A stretch of 64,000 nucleotides of DNA, from positions 310,001 through 374,000 of the forward strand of contig JAPDOI010000373.1 of the NCBI GenBank assembly GCA_029168955.1. The letters run 5' to 3'. The translations under genes were made by a program, and so were the position numbers. The notes under the pieces were generated by a model. The model saw nothing but the letters and a program-made list of their open reading frames with translations. It was not told where the DNA came from and made no database searches. This document shows, in pieces, positions 35,701 through 47,700 of this stretch. The first letter of the stretch is position 1, and every line of letters starts with the position of its first letter. The DNA is from Aplectana chamaeleonis (Eukaryota > Nematoda > Chromadorea > Rhabditida > Cosmocercidae).

Positions 35701-38700
35701 CACTCCCCGAAAATAATATGGTTTAATGCACAAGATCGGATGCTAGAATCTTTTGGGATAAAATTCAGAATTTCGGCAATTGTTCCTCTGGAAAGACGAA
35801 CGGTGGACAACCTTATATGACGTGGGAGGGGCAATCTAAGGGATCTGCTGGTCCACGGGATTTTCACCCTTCTGGCCGTTTTTCGTAGAACTTTCATCCT
35901 TGCTCTTCTTTGAGGGACCCAAAGCTTACGTTCCTGCTGAAAAGCGGACAAAATTTTCATCGTGAACGCTGCTTTTAATGCAACTCAATTTCTATGGGAT
36001 CCAGGAATGTGCCTAATTGAAATTTTATAATTAGTTAGACGTTAGTCGTTCAAAGAGCCAAAGCCCTTCTTAGTCGTTAATCCTTAGCCGTCATGAATCT
36101 AGACTTTGACAATAAGCACTGCGAATGCCGAGAATATCCTTCAAGGGTAAGGCCGGTATCATACAGTTTACAGCAATGATTAAAAAGACATGGCGCGGTT
36201 GCTGTCACACACTAAAACTACGGTGGAAAGCCTGGCTTCTTATCAAATTCCATTATCGATCGACAGCACAGCCGATTTTCTGGGTGAGTTGCGGTTTTTC
36301 TGGGTGGGTGGTTTTTTTTCTTGTTTGTTTCGGCATTATTTTTGTTTCTGACAGTTTAAAGGCAGTGGTCGCGCTCAAATATGCTCGTCTTCTTTTCCTC
36401 TCTGAACCCTTTTCTGGGTATAGAGTAGTAGAACCTATAAGAAAAAATCGCGAAAAAAACGCTGTTCTAGGCCAAATTTGTAGCCAGAACTTTCTTGTCT
36501 TTTGATGGTGTCACCCCACATCTTTGGCATCGATGATCTCTAATATCGAGAACATCAGCTGGCTTGAAATTGAATTTCAATCAATGAAACTTCGGATTTA
36601 TGTACACATCTAGTCAAAAACATTGGTTGAAGTGCTTGCTCTCATTGTTCAACTGATTTATTAGAGAAATTTGCATTTATTTCTTCCTCTGAGTGTCGAT
36701 GATTTTCGACTGCTTGGCATGAGACTGTGATCTTTCTGTGCATGTGTACACGAACTGGAAGTTCAGGGTCTTAATAACTCTACTTCTAGCCCGTTTTTCA
36801 CCGCGCTACATTCATAGTTTTTGAGCTGTTTTTGATCTGAGCTGATTTCTGTAGTTTTTTCTTTAACGTTTTTCATAGTGACCACTGTCTTTAAATATTG
36901 CGATTAGGGACTGTTCATAGTGTGCGAGGGTAATTAGCCGTTTGTTCGGGCTACAAAGTGTCTTTTCTTTCAAAATTTCGTTTTGAAATCGAAAAAGACG
37001 GCAAAGTCCCCTCGCACACTAAGAAAAGCCCCTATTTGTAGTATTTTACGAGTCAGAGACAAAAATGAAGTAGAAACAAACAAGAAAAAAAGAAAAACCG
37101 TGACTCACCCAGATAATTAGTTGTGCTGTCGATTGATAATGAAATCTGACAGATACAAGTTTTCCACCGTAGTTTTAGTGTGTGACCGCAACCGCACCAT
37201 GTCCTTTTAACATTGCGGTAAACTATAGAACTGTTCTCTGGAAATAGCATTCTAGGATATAATGTCCAGAATATATTTCTGAACAATCTTCTTTGATTTC
37301 TTGAATACGTCTGGTTAACAATGTGTATATAGAATGCTCACAGAATAGTCCTGTGGCTTGGACTTCAAAGTCATGGTTTTGAATCGAGAACGGGTTGAGG
37401 GTTTTTTCCAACTGTACAATTTCTCAGGGACCATCAGAATTCTCGGGGGCTCTTTGCGACAAAACCTAAATTTCACTCTCTCAGGGGTGTAACGCTTTTG
37501 TTTAGCACCGAAGCGACGCCGCGCCCGCAGCGTGACGTTATCTTGGTTCCAAAATATTTATATCCTAGGTTTAGAAGCCGCTTTGTTAGAAACTGTAATC
37601 ACTCTAGGGTATGAATATTCTGTACGACAAACGTATGTACAGTTTGCACGGATCGCACTGATACTTTGCGTTCCCCATTGGAGGTTGGCGCAAACTCGGT
37701 GCATGTAGGTTATAAGACGTGGTACCGAGTTTGGGCCAACCGTCAGTTGTGAACGCAAAGTATCAGACGATCAGTGCCGACTGTGCATATCCCGAACAAC
37801 TACCAGCGATATATAGGCCAAAGTTGGTGTGATCCCTCCTTTTTGGTAGCGATAATAGTGAGCAATCATTTTTTAAATTCTGGATTGCTTATGGAAATTT
37901 TTCATTTCTTTAGTCGTTTGTCGTTCGACGTAACACTGAAAAAAGCCCGGTAGTCCTTGAAGCTCTTACAAGAGAAGTGTTTAGAGTGGTAAACGTATCT
38001 GCGAAAACGACCAGTATCGTTAGTATCTCTTGTGGCTCAATAGGAAAGATGCGCAGTATCCCGCCCCGAGCTTGACTGGGTGTTAGAGAAGTGCCTGTGC
38101 CCCCATGCCAGTTGCCTGCAATCCCGGGTGTCAATAAGGCGCGCCGCGGCCAGCGCGCTTGGTGCCAGCTGCACGCCAAGTGTACATAACATATACCACG
38201 GTTGCAAAGTGACGCAAGATACAGTGCGTCGCATAAGTATACGAACACCGCGAAATTTCATGGTTGGACCAATCGAATGACGTTTCAAGCATCGGCACCG
38301 GTTTCTATGTTTTCCGCTATGCCGAAAACGGTAGGTCACATTGTAGGAAGGCAAATCGTACACTTTTTCCTTTTTTACATACAGAAATTCATTTTTGAGA
38401 AATTCGTCGCATAAGTATACAAACACTTGGGAAATTCATAAATTTATCGAATAATTCCAAACAATACATAGTCTTCAGTATGATCTTACATCACCGTACG
38501 CGAAATAAGTTCAAACAGTCTATCTGTCATGCTATCACTGAGGTTCTGGAGGGTCCCTTAGTCAATTTCGTTCCATGCGTCCACGATGGCCTCCTTGAGT
38601 GGCTCCACAGTTCCGCATTGCCTCCCATCCTTGTAGATCTTGCGAACAATGATTCCCCTAAGGTTATCGATAGGATTCAGATCCGGCTGATCGCTGGCCA

Positions 38701-41700
38701 AGGCAGAGTATCGACGTTGTTGCACCGGAGCCACTCCAGAGTAGATCGGCTGACGTGTATAGTGGCATTATCTTGGACATAACGGAAGCCCTGACGTCTC
38801 CGACGACGAAAATACGGAAGAAGATGCGAAGCCAACACTTCCTAGTACTCAAATGAATCCATACGATTCTATACGAATGCGATTCCGACCTTCCCAGTTG
38901 CTGTGAAGGCTGCCCAAACCATCACGTTTCCTCCGCCAAAGTTCCTGTGGCTGAAAAAAGCCGGCTCCTTCCGAAGATCCTGCCAGTAGTGCCTCGAACC
39001 ATCCGGACCATCCAAATTAAACTTTTTCTCGTCCGAGGAGACAACCTGAACAGGCATGTGCGAAAAATTTTGAAACCGAAAAACGAAAAATTTTCGGTTT
39101 TGAATTCGAAAAATTCCGAAAAAACCAAAAAAAATTTGTCTTTTGAAAGGTCTTATTTTCGTAATTACATGTCCTTGATTGGGAAAACAAGGCAACGTAC
39201 TCGAAAAGCTCCGAATAATGGCAGAATCATGTTTTCTTAGTGAAACAAAAGCATACGCAATCAATTTATTAATGTGAGCAATTTTACCCTTATTGCAGTG
39301 TTGAATCCTGACAAAATCGCAGCGCTGTACACCCTTCTAAACTCTCATTGTGAAATTTTTGTTTAAACTGCGGTAGTTCTCTGAACAATCATGTCCACGT
39401 TTTTTCGAGTTTTTGATCAAAACTGTGGGCTCGAATGTCGTCCTTAACTTTATGAAAAAAACCGAATTCGTAGAAGTTGAAAATCGTGGGCAAGTCCCTG
39501 ATCAAAACGGAACAAACGTTGCACAGAGACGAACATCAATAGTTCTCGATGAATGGCACGAACTTCTTGCGCTGTCATGTTGAATTTCAGTGTGAGTGAT
39601 CGCGTCGAGGTCAGCACTGACCAGTAGCTAAGTCTATCGGCGCTATTGGACGTTAATGGCCGCGAAGCAACCACACGCATTGAGTCGTGGTGTCTACACA
39701 GAGGTTAGGTTCAACCACTTTTGCTGGACGGAACTATACATGATGCCGCTCGCCCAAAAATGTTTTCATTCGCAGTTTTTTTTTGTACGGATCGATAGAG
39801 GGAGCAGAAAAATTTAATTTTGGCTCCCGCTTGAGAATTATGGGCCTCCAAAGAGCAGTTTTCCACGTCTTTTTCGTGAACATCTTAAACGAATACGAAA
39901 TTCCTGACCTTGAAGCAGTGTTCACAATAGATTTCACTTTTGATGTCTCAACCGTTTACGGAAGGTCTGGTGCCCTGTAAGGCTATGCTTGAAGACAACG
40001 TGAAAACCGTGTTTTTGTGCTAAAAGAGGGCCACTTTTGCTTACGTTGACTTTTGAGCGTGGAGGACCGCTATGAAGGATGTTACCTGTAAATGCAATCA
40101 AGCGGTTTAGCTCGCTTATTAGTACTTCCCTGACTTGATTACTTCATGTTATCACAATCTCGAGGGTCTAGGGGACGGAAAGGGGACATGAGGCGTTTCG
40201 GTGACCTCAGAACGCCTGTTTGCATCCGTTATTTTGCCATTCCTGGCTCCTTTTAAACCGCTTTTTCGACACTGAGAGAACGGAACTCTTCTCGCCTATC
40301 ATTTTACGACGAGCAGTCATTGAGAATTATTGTCGTGAACGCTGCCTTTAAAGTACCGATGCAGGTTATCAGCTATGCGGAATCGATTAGCGTTATTATT
40401 CAGATTGGTGATGTTTCCGCCTGTCGAATTTCATATTTTTTGTTCTCGGAGGATTGTCCCTGAAAGCTATGGCCATGCTCAAAAGATGCGCCGTTGTCGT
40501 TTTAGTCTGCTGATAAACAGGAAATCCAAGAAATTTAGACCCAGTCAGTCTAATCTTTTATCGAAAGTGATGTAGTAGAAGGAACCGTTGTGCAAGAGGC
40601 AGATCATATGTTTGCTTTTACGCGAAATGATTCTGGCAAGGGAATGACAATTTTTAGGGCTTTCGAAAAAATTGTCTCGGAATGAGCTCAAAACTTGTTT
40701 CTGGGGGTTGTTTTGGGTGCTGATTACGAATCTGGGCCCATTTTTCAATATTTCAAAAAAAAACGTCCGATTTGGTCCGAAGCTTCAAAATGGAGGAAAT
40801 TTTGCTGCCCTAAACGCGACTTTTGACGATTTCGAGAATCCTACGATCAAATCGCCTCCAAACTTGTACATTGGGGCTATTCGGGCTGCCTTACACGAAT
40901 CTGCAACTCATTTATCGATTTTCGAAAGATAACGGTAGGTTATGATGGGTATACGGTAGCTCGGTCAAAGTCTCAGATTTAACTCAAAATTTTACTGTAG
41001 GCGTTACATATCTGGGACGTTGAACACGAATTTGAGGTCCATCTTTCGATTTTCGAAATTCTAAGGCAGATATCGCCTGTTAAAAGGCATTATGCCTACC
41101 GTAACCTACAGTTACCTTGTCTGGCCCGGAATAGAACCCAGATTCGGATTCAGCGCCCTAAACAGTTGAAAGTTTTGAGACGAATCCGAAAAAAATTTTT
41201 CTGAACGCCCCGCAAATTCCCTGATGGGTAGGTACCCTTACTTGTTTTTTGAGCATTCAAAATGCCGTTTTTCTTAGCCATTTAGCCAATTTCAAGCACG
41301 GGTCATTTATATACTCTCACATACCTACAGCAACGACAACGTGATTTTCAGAATCGCCACCGGAAGGTAACAAGCCTCCCTTGTGAGACCAAATGAAAGA
41401 CAAGTGCAAACTTGCTGCAGACGTCTGTAGGCAGCAAAGGATCCACTGCAAGTCGCATCAGAACCACAAATTTCAGACCGAAAAAAACCGAAAAAAATTT
41501 AAACTTTTTCGTTTTTTTTTTCGATATTGATTTTTTTCGCCAAAAAGGGCGAAAAACGAAAAAACCGAAAAATCTAAAAACGAAAAACGCACACCCCTGA
41601 ACCTGAAGCAACGGGTTCAAAAATTTTCCATGAAATTGGATAGCACGTGATTCAGCTCACCTTCCTCCAATTTGTACCCAAGTTTGAATGGGCGAACTGG

Positions 41701-44700
41701 AGCCTGGCCGACTTGTGGCCTTCTTCCAAGCGCGGAGCCTTTTTCATTACGGCTCTTTCGATGTTTTCGTTGCGATGGATCGAACGGAGTGTGGTATCCT
41801 TTGACACATTCAGCGAGAGTTCGGAACGGACGGTCGCGCTAGACACCATTGTGTTGGAGACTCTTCTGGCGACGCGTCGTTCGTCGTGTCCAGTGGGCTT
41901 CCGAGGCCTCCCAGAACGAACACGCATTCTGTAGGAGTCCGGATTCCGTAGAAACGAAGAGATGCAGCTAGGTGAACGTCCAATTTGCCGAGAGATTTGT
42001 CGGACTCCATGACCGGCGGCGCAGAGAGCCCGGGCCTGGGCCCGTTCTTCGGAAGAGAGATGTGAACCGCGTGGCATGGTGATAATTTACGCATACAACT
42101 ACATTCTTTACTATCCCGCTTGAAACAGGATTTTTTCGTATGTCTCTTGTACAAAAATTTCGTTTCTCTGAAGTGTTCGTATACTTATGCGACGGCTAAA
42201 AAATGAATTTCTGTATGTGAAAAAGGAAAAACTGTACGATTTGCCTTCCTACAATGTGACCTACCGTTTTCGGCATAGCGAAAAACAATGAGACCGGTGC
42301 CGATGCTTGAAACTTCGTTCGAATTGCCCAACTATGAAATTTGAGGGTGTTCGTATATTTATGCGACGCACTGTATTACGGGGACTTGAATCCCGCGATC
42401 TGCTCAGTCTCTACCCCCCCCCTTTTTCCCCTTTGCGGAAGCCAACAGTCTTTTTTTTTGCTTTGAAGGCACACATCCCCAAAGGCGGTGCATGTTTGAG
42501 GCCTGCTTTTCTCCTAATTAACTGACCTCTTTTTAGATGTGGAAACTTTCAAAACCGAGCTCGAAGGTTTGCCGTCTGCTGAAGAGGCTCAGCAAATCAT
42601 TGATGCAGCTAAGCTGGCTGAGGAGGAAGAGAAGAATCTTGATGATCAAATTCTGAAGATGGAGATAGAGGTGCTGAAATAAGTGGTTGTGATCAATGAT
42701 TTCGAACCCTTTATTTATTCGGTGTAGACATGCTCCCTAGCTCGAATCGGATCGTTTTGAATCGCAACATTATACTCTCCTCGTGCTAATTTGCTGTAAT
42801 GAACGGACGGAGCTGCGGAGGAAGACCGTCGCGCGCGATTGAAATCGCGTTGGCCGGTGGTGTCGCGAACGCCGCAACGATAGCGCCTAGTCAATTCTGT
42901 AGACTAGACATCACAAGGAGGCCTTATACAATGGTGCAGACGGAACATTTTTGCAGCAGCTATTTATGGTTTTCGTTTTCGATTTAGTCTAACACATGGA
43001 CTTCGCGGCTGGCCGTGTGGGGTTGCGGCCTCACTGGAGAATGGGGGTTCGATTTGTGCGGGGTGATCTACCGTCGCAGCCCCGTCCATTCATCAGACTA
43101 AAATTTTTATGCGAACTCTAGCTGTTACAACCATCTAACAACACGACAAAAATCGCATGATCAGTTGGGCAGTTTGGAAAGGAGCTGTGATCCATCGTCT
43201 TAAATTAATACGCATGAAAAATAACTAGTTTACAGCAACCTTGAAGTTAAAGAAGCACGTCTTAAAAGCCAGGAAACTCGGCTTGCGCTCAGCGGTTGAC
43301 TTAAGCCTAGTTTTGACTGCATCGCTGCTGTTTTTCATCGCAGCGATTTCACACCCGCTGCTGCAGCGATGTGGCAGCGGCAGCGAATCTGTTCATAGTG
43401 CATAGCCTCACAGATGATCGAAGAAATTCAATCAATCAGTGAAATTAATGGCTGGTATTCATCAATAACGCGTTTCGACTCGAAAACACTGATCTTGTCA
43501 TGTGAAAGGTTCAACGTTCACTAGACGAAACGTGTCATTCGCTGGCAATCGCTCCATCGCTGCCATTTTGGGCGCGATGGAGCGATGGTCAGCGACCATT
43601 GAGAATCGCTCTTCAAGCAGCGATGCAGTAAAACATAGGATTTCGTCGCCGCGACCCAGCGATGTAGGACGTTTGCCACGAAGCGATCACAATTGGAGCG
43701 GCTTTCCAATACGCGCGATGAAAAAGGAACAGTTGTCCCTCGCATGGCCGCAGCGACCACCTGCAGTCAAAACTAGGCTTTACGTGATGGCCATCGTCAT
43801 AGCTGGTCTATCGACTGACTCCCACCCGGTCGATATGCACCGAAATAGTGGCAGACGGCTGTGGGAAATCCACCTAATGAGTCCGTATGCGACCGTCTGC
43901 GACCATCTGCTTGCGCCCGCAATCAGGGGTGTGCGGCAAAGGAAATTAAAATTTCGGAAAACGGCAACGGCAACGGCAAACCCCAAAAATGACCGGCAAA
44001 CGGCAAAACGGCAAACGGCAAAATCTGTTTTGTGCTATAATACACAAACATTTGTTTGGTTGTGTGGTAATCCATGCAATATCTGCCAGTTACTATGTAC
44101 CTGTCGTTTCACTAGCCTTTACAGGAAGAGAAAATCCTATTTAGCAAAAGCTCCTTGAAAGCCTCGGTCGGGTGATCAGAGAACGCCAGTAGCATTATTC
44201 GTATAGGAGTCACCATCAAGTTCAGTAAGGCCGATAGCTTATCCCTCGCCAAAGAAAATTCTGTTAATTTCTCCCAACTACAATGTCCGCGCTAGGTTCT
44301 GAAAAACGGGAAGCATTTGCCATTTTGGCAAGAAAAACGGCCAAAGCTTGTAACTTTTTTCAAACGAGGACTTTTTCGGAGTCTGGAAACGCTATCATAT
44401 TCACAACTCAAGTTCCTACCCAATAATGTGCTTTGCGGACCAAAGATTCCTAAAATCACTTTGCTTCTTAATGAAATCATTTCGACTGTCTTTCCTCAAA
44501 AGTGTCGCGCGAGGTAAAGTGCGGCGAAAATCTTGAATTTAAGCTAAATGGTTTCCTTGTGAGGCTGCAGGAGAGGAGTGAGGCTAGTCTAATTAATAAC
44601 AGTGCTCACAATACACAGCGGCCTTTGAATTTCCAAAGGAAAATAAGAGCTTCAAAGGGCACGGTGACCGAATACACAGAATGAGAGGCACTTAGTGACA

Positions 44701-47700
44701 GTTCGACTGTTACATGTGACGCGCGACGGAAACTCGCTGCGCTTAGGCGTCGTTTATACTTCTGCCGCCGAGCGGCGGCGAAGTGCAATCCTACAATATC
44801 GATCGTGCCGCGCCGCGTGATCAGTATTACGGAAATGTGCCGCGCCGCTCGGCAGCGGAGTATAAACGACCCCCAGGGCCCGGATAGAGTCCCGCCGCTG
44901 AGAGGCGCGGCCGCATGCAATGGAGGAGGATCGATCGTGCGGCGCCGCATGGTCGATACTCCATTGCATGCTTTGCCGCACCTTTCAGCGGCGGAGTCTA
45001 TTCGGCCCTTACGCAGTCGTTGGAACGCCGCGGGAAGTGCGTTTAGCCAGCCGGACTGCTCTTGAGCGCTTCCTTTATGTATCAAGCCTGCAAACGGGCA
45101 CGAGGCCCATTATTACAAGTGTTGGCTAAAAGATCAATAAATCGCTCTATACGGTGCCAAAAACTTGAACAAGGTGTGCCCGCCCACTCACTTCCCTGTG
45201 GCTACCGAGGAAGTGGGTCGGGCGAGCACACCACATTCGAGTTTCGGGGCCGTAATCGCTATTGGTTGCTTGTTTTGAGCCGATTTTCCACACTGCTATT
45301 CAATGGGCCTTTTCCGGCGAAAAGCGTTGCCTTCAAAATTTTTAAAATTTTCATCGTTACCCCATTTCTTAAAGGCAGTGGTCGCGATCAAATATGTTTG
45401 TAATCTTTTCCTCTCTAAACCCTTTTCTGGGTTTCAAATAGTGGGACCTATAAGGAAAAATCAGAAAAAACCGCTGTTTTGAGTCAAATTTGAAGCCTGA
45501 ACTTTCTTGTCTTTTTGATGGTGGACGAGCCCACTCCACATCATCGACATCGATGATCTCTAAAATAAAGAACATCAGCTGGCTTAAAATTACGCCGCTG
45601 TGCACGTGTGCACGAACTGGCATCTTTGGGCGCTAGAAACTCTAATTCTAGCCCGTTTTTCACCGCACTGCCTGATTTATTCATGAGGAATACTCATGTG
45701 TAAAAGGAAACAACAAAACTGAAACGGTTAACAAGCAACGATAATATCTCTGGGATTCATTAAAAACTATGTATAGAAAGAGTTTTCTACCTTCAGTTTT
45801 TCAGCTGTTTTTATCTAAGCTGATTTTTGTAGTTTTTTTTCGATAACGTTTTCATCGTGACCACTGCCTTTAACATACTCAGCTTGACAGGGACCAGCCC
45901 TTCGTTCCAGTTAATGATCTCGAAATTGAAAATATTAATGAACAATCATTACAGTCAGCCTACACCACCGATTATAAATGGACCGATTTACGCGAGTTCT
46001 CAACTGGTTCATAAGTATAAAAAAGGGCCGCTTTCACGCGACAACAGTGACAACACTTGGTTTTGTAATCTTTGAACTTCCAGAAAGCTTCTGGAGAAGA
46101 TTTTTTTGTGTTTTTCTGCATTCCTAAGAGATTATAAGAATTTGATGAATGAGAAAGGCTTTTGGAGGCACCTCCAAACAACTTAGAACTCGAGCAAAGT
46201 CCTCTGATTACCCAGTGAAAATATTTTCATCAGTTACCTATTAGAAGGGTGCAATTATTACACATTACAAGAGCTGGAACTATGTAGTAGCTGGAAATAG
46301 CCAAAAGAATCAATTGCTGCTGCTTCGAATCGCTGACCAGCACAGGTGCGTTGAGTGCAAACCCTGTGGTTCTAGCGCATTTTGCCGAAAATTTGCCGTT
46401 TTAAGCGAGAATTTCGGCAAACGGCAACGGCAACGGCAAACCCCAAAAATGGCCGGCAAACGGCAATCGGCAAACGGCAATTGCCGCACACCCCTGCCCG
46501 CAATCCACCCACTCGATACTGGTGTTCCACGCGCACAAGGGCAGGGCCAATGCGACCAAAATCGGGTTTCCCGCCCCGGTCTCAGTCGGACACAGTCGGT
46601 TTTTCGACCAAGTCTGACGGGGGCCATCGTGGGGTTATATCCTTTATCGTTTTTAGCGACACGTTCTGCAAACAGGAGAGGAAATGCTGTGACGTAAATC
46701 TCTTTGTCATCGAGTTCGCTTGTTGTTGTTCTTGAGTGCGACCCCACTGTTGCGTGAGTACTCACCCTCTGGTTTCATCGTCGGCCAGGGCTCAGAATTG
46801 TGATTGTAGTGGACGTGACGATTGAGCTAGTTAAGCGAGTGTGCCTGCACCATTTCAGACGGTCACGGTTATGAACTGCCATGTCTCATGGAGCTGGGGT
46901 AAGAATCGGTCGTCACCTCTAGTTTGTAGGCTCTGATCGCTGCGAAGTCTGCTCAAATTCAAACAGAGGTTTGCAGGAAAGATTTACTATTTGGGCTAGC
47001 CACTCTTGTTACTGGGAGAATGTTGGCGCGAACCAGTTCGACGGTCTCATGAATAAAGCAAATTCAGCTCGTTCAGACGATTGGGTCAACTTCTGTGATT
47101 GACTCATTTAAATTCCGTTTTTATTAGAACATCTTCTGCAATGATTTACCACCGTATTTAGAAAGTCGTGGTTTTTTATTCAGGAACTTCATCTGCGGCT
47201 TGAGTTGGCCAGAAGAGCGAATAGAGAACTTCGCGAAGAAAATGCTATGTTTGAGCACAAAGCATCTGTGAGGGAAAGGAATGAAGCTAGAGTTCGTGCT
47301 TTGGTGCGACAAGTGAGGAACAAATGGTCGTATGCCCCAGAAGGTCAGAAGGAATATTCAATTCAAATCACCATGCATATCTATTGAAATTATTGCCAAC
47401 AATCCACTTCAACAACCGTAATATTATGTTCGGATAACTCAAGTTTGAACGTTCTTCTGACTTGGCCCGAATTCCCAAAGATAATAACTCTAATCATATT
47501 TTGAATCTCTGTTATGGTTTGAAAGAGTGTGAATTCAGGTGATGGGGAGAGTAATGCGCTAGTTGAGACGCGTTCGGTGTTATGAAATTTCGTGCTGACC
47601 TTGGGTTTGTTGGTGCGAGACGGGATGAGTTTTACTTGAGGACGAACGGTCTTTCGGTGAAGATAGGCCGATTGCGAAAAAAGTCGCTAATTTCAGTTTC

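Larger units (their letters stand above)
38220..42375. mobile_element. Tc3-like Tc1/mariner transposon with 200-bp inverted repeats
   Basis: The ends are TA + CAGTGCGTCGCATAAGTATA (left) and the reverse complement of the same (right) before TA. The inverted repeats run about 200 bp (38,222-38,425; 42,165-42,373). Each carries the 'GTCGCATAAGTATAC(G/A)AACAC' motif at both its outer and inner edge, as expected for paired transposase-binding sites in Tc3. The transposase lies on the minus strand between them, and a 2.5-kb hAT-like element sits in its middle. Confidence 0.85.
43924..46496. mobile_element. hAT-like element with 8-bp TSD CCCGCAAT
   Basis: The ends CAGGGGTGTGCGGCAAAGGA and (reversed) CAGGGGTGTGCGGCAATTGC are flanked by CCCGCAAT at 43,916-43,923 and 46,497-46,504. 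Subterminal regions at both ends are 'word' repeats of CGGCAAACGGCAA. GC-rich MITEs (44,746-45,012) and a family B MITE (45,369-45,873) are nested inside. No transposase was seen. Confidence 0.8.

Noticed and set aside
43502..44158. 218-codon + strand frame
   Set aside because: It crosses a MITE made of CATCGCTG repeats and the boundary of a hAT-like element, so it cannot be one gene.
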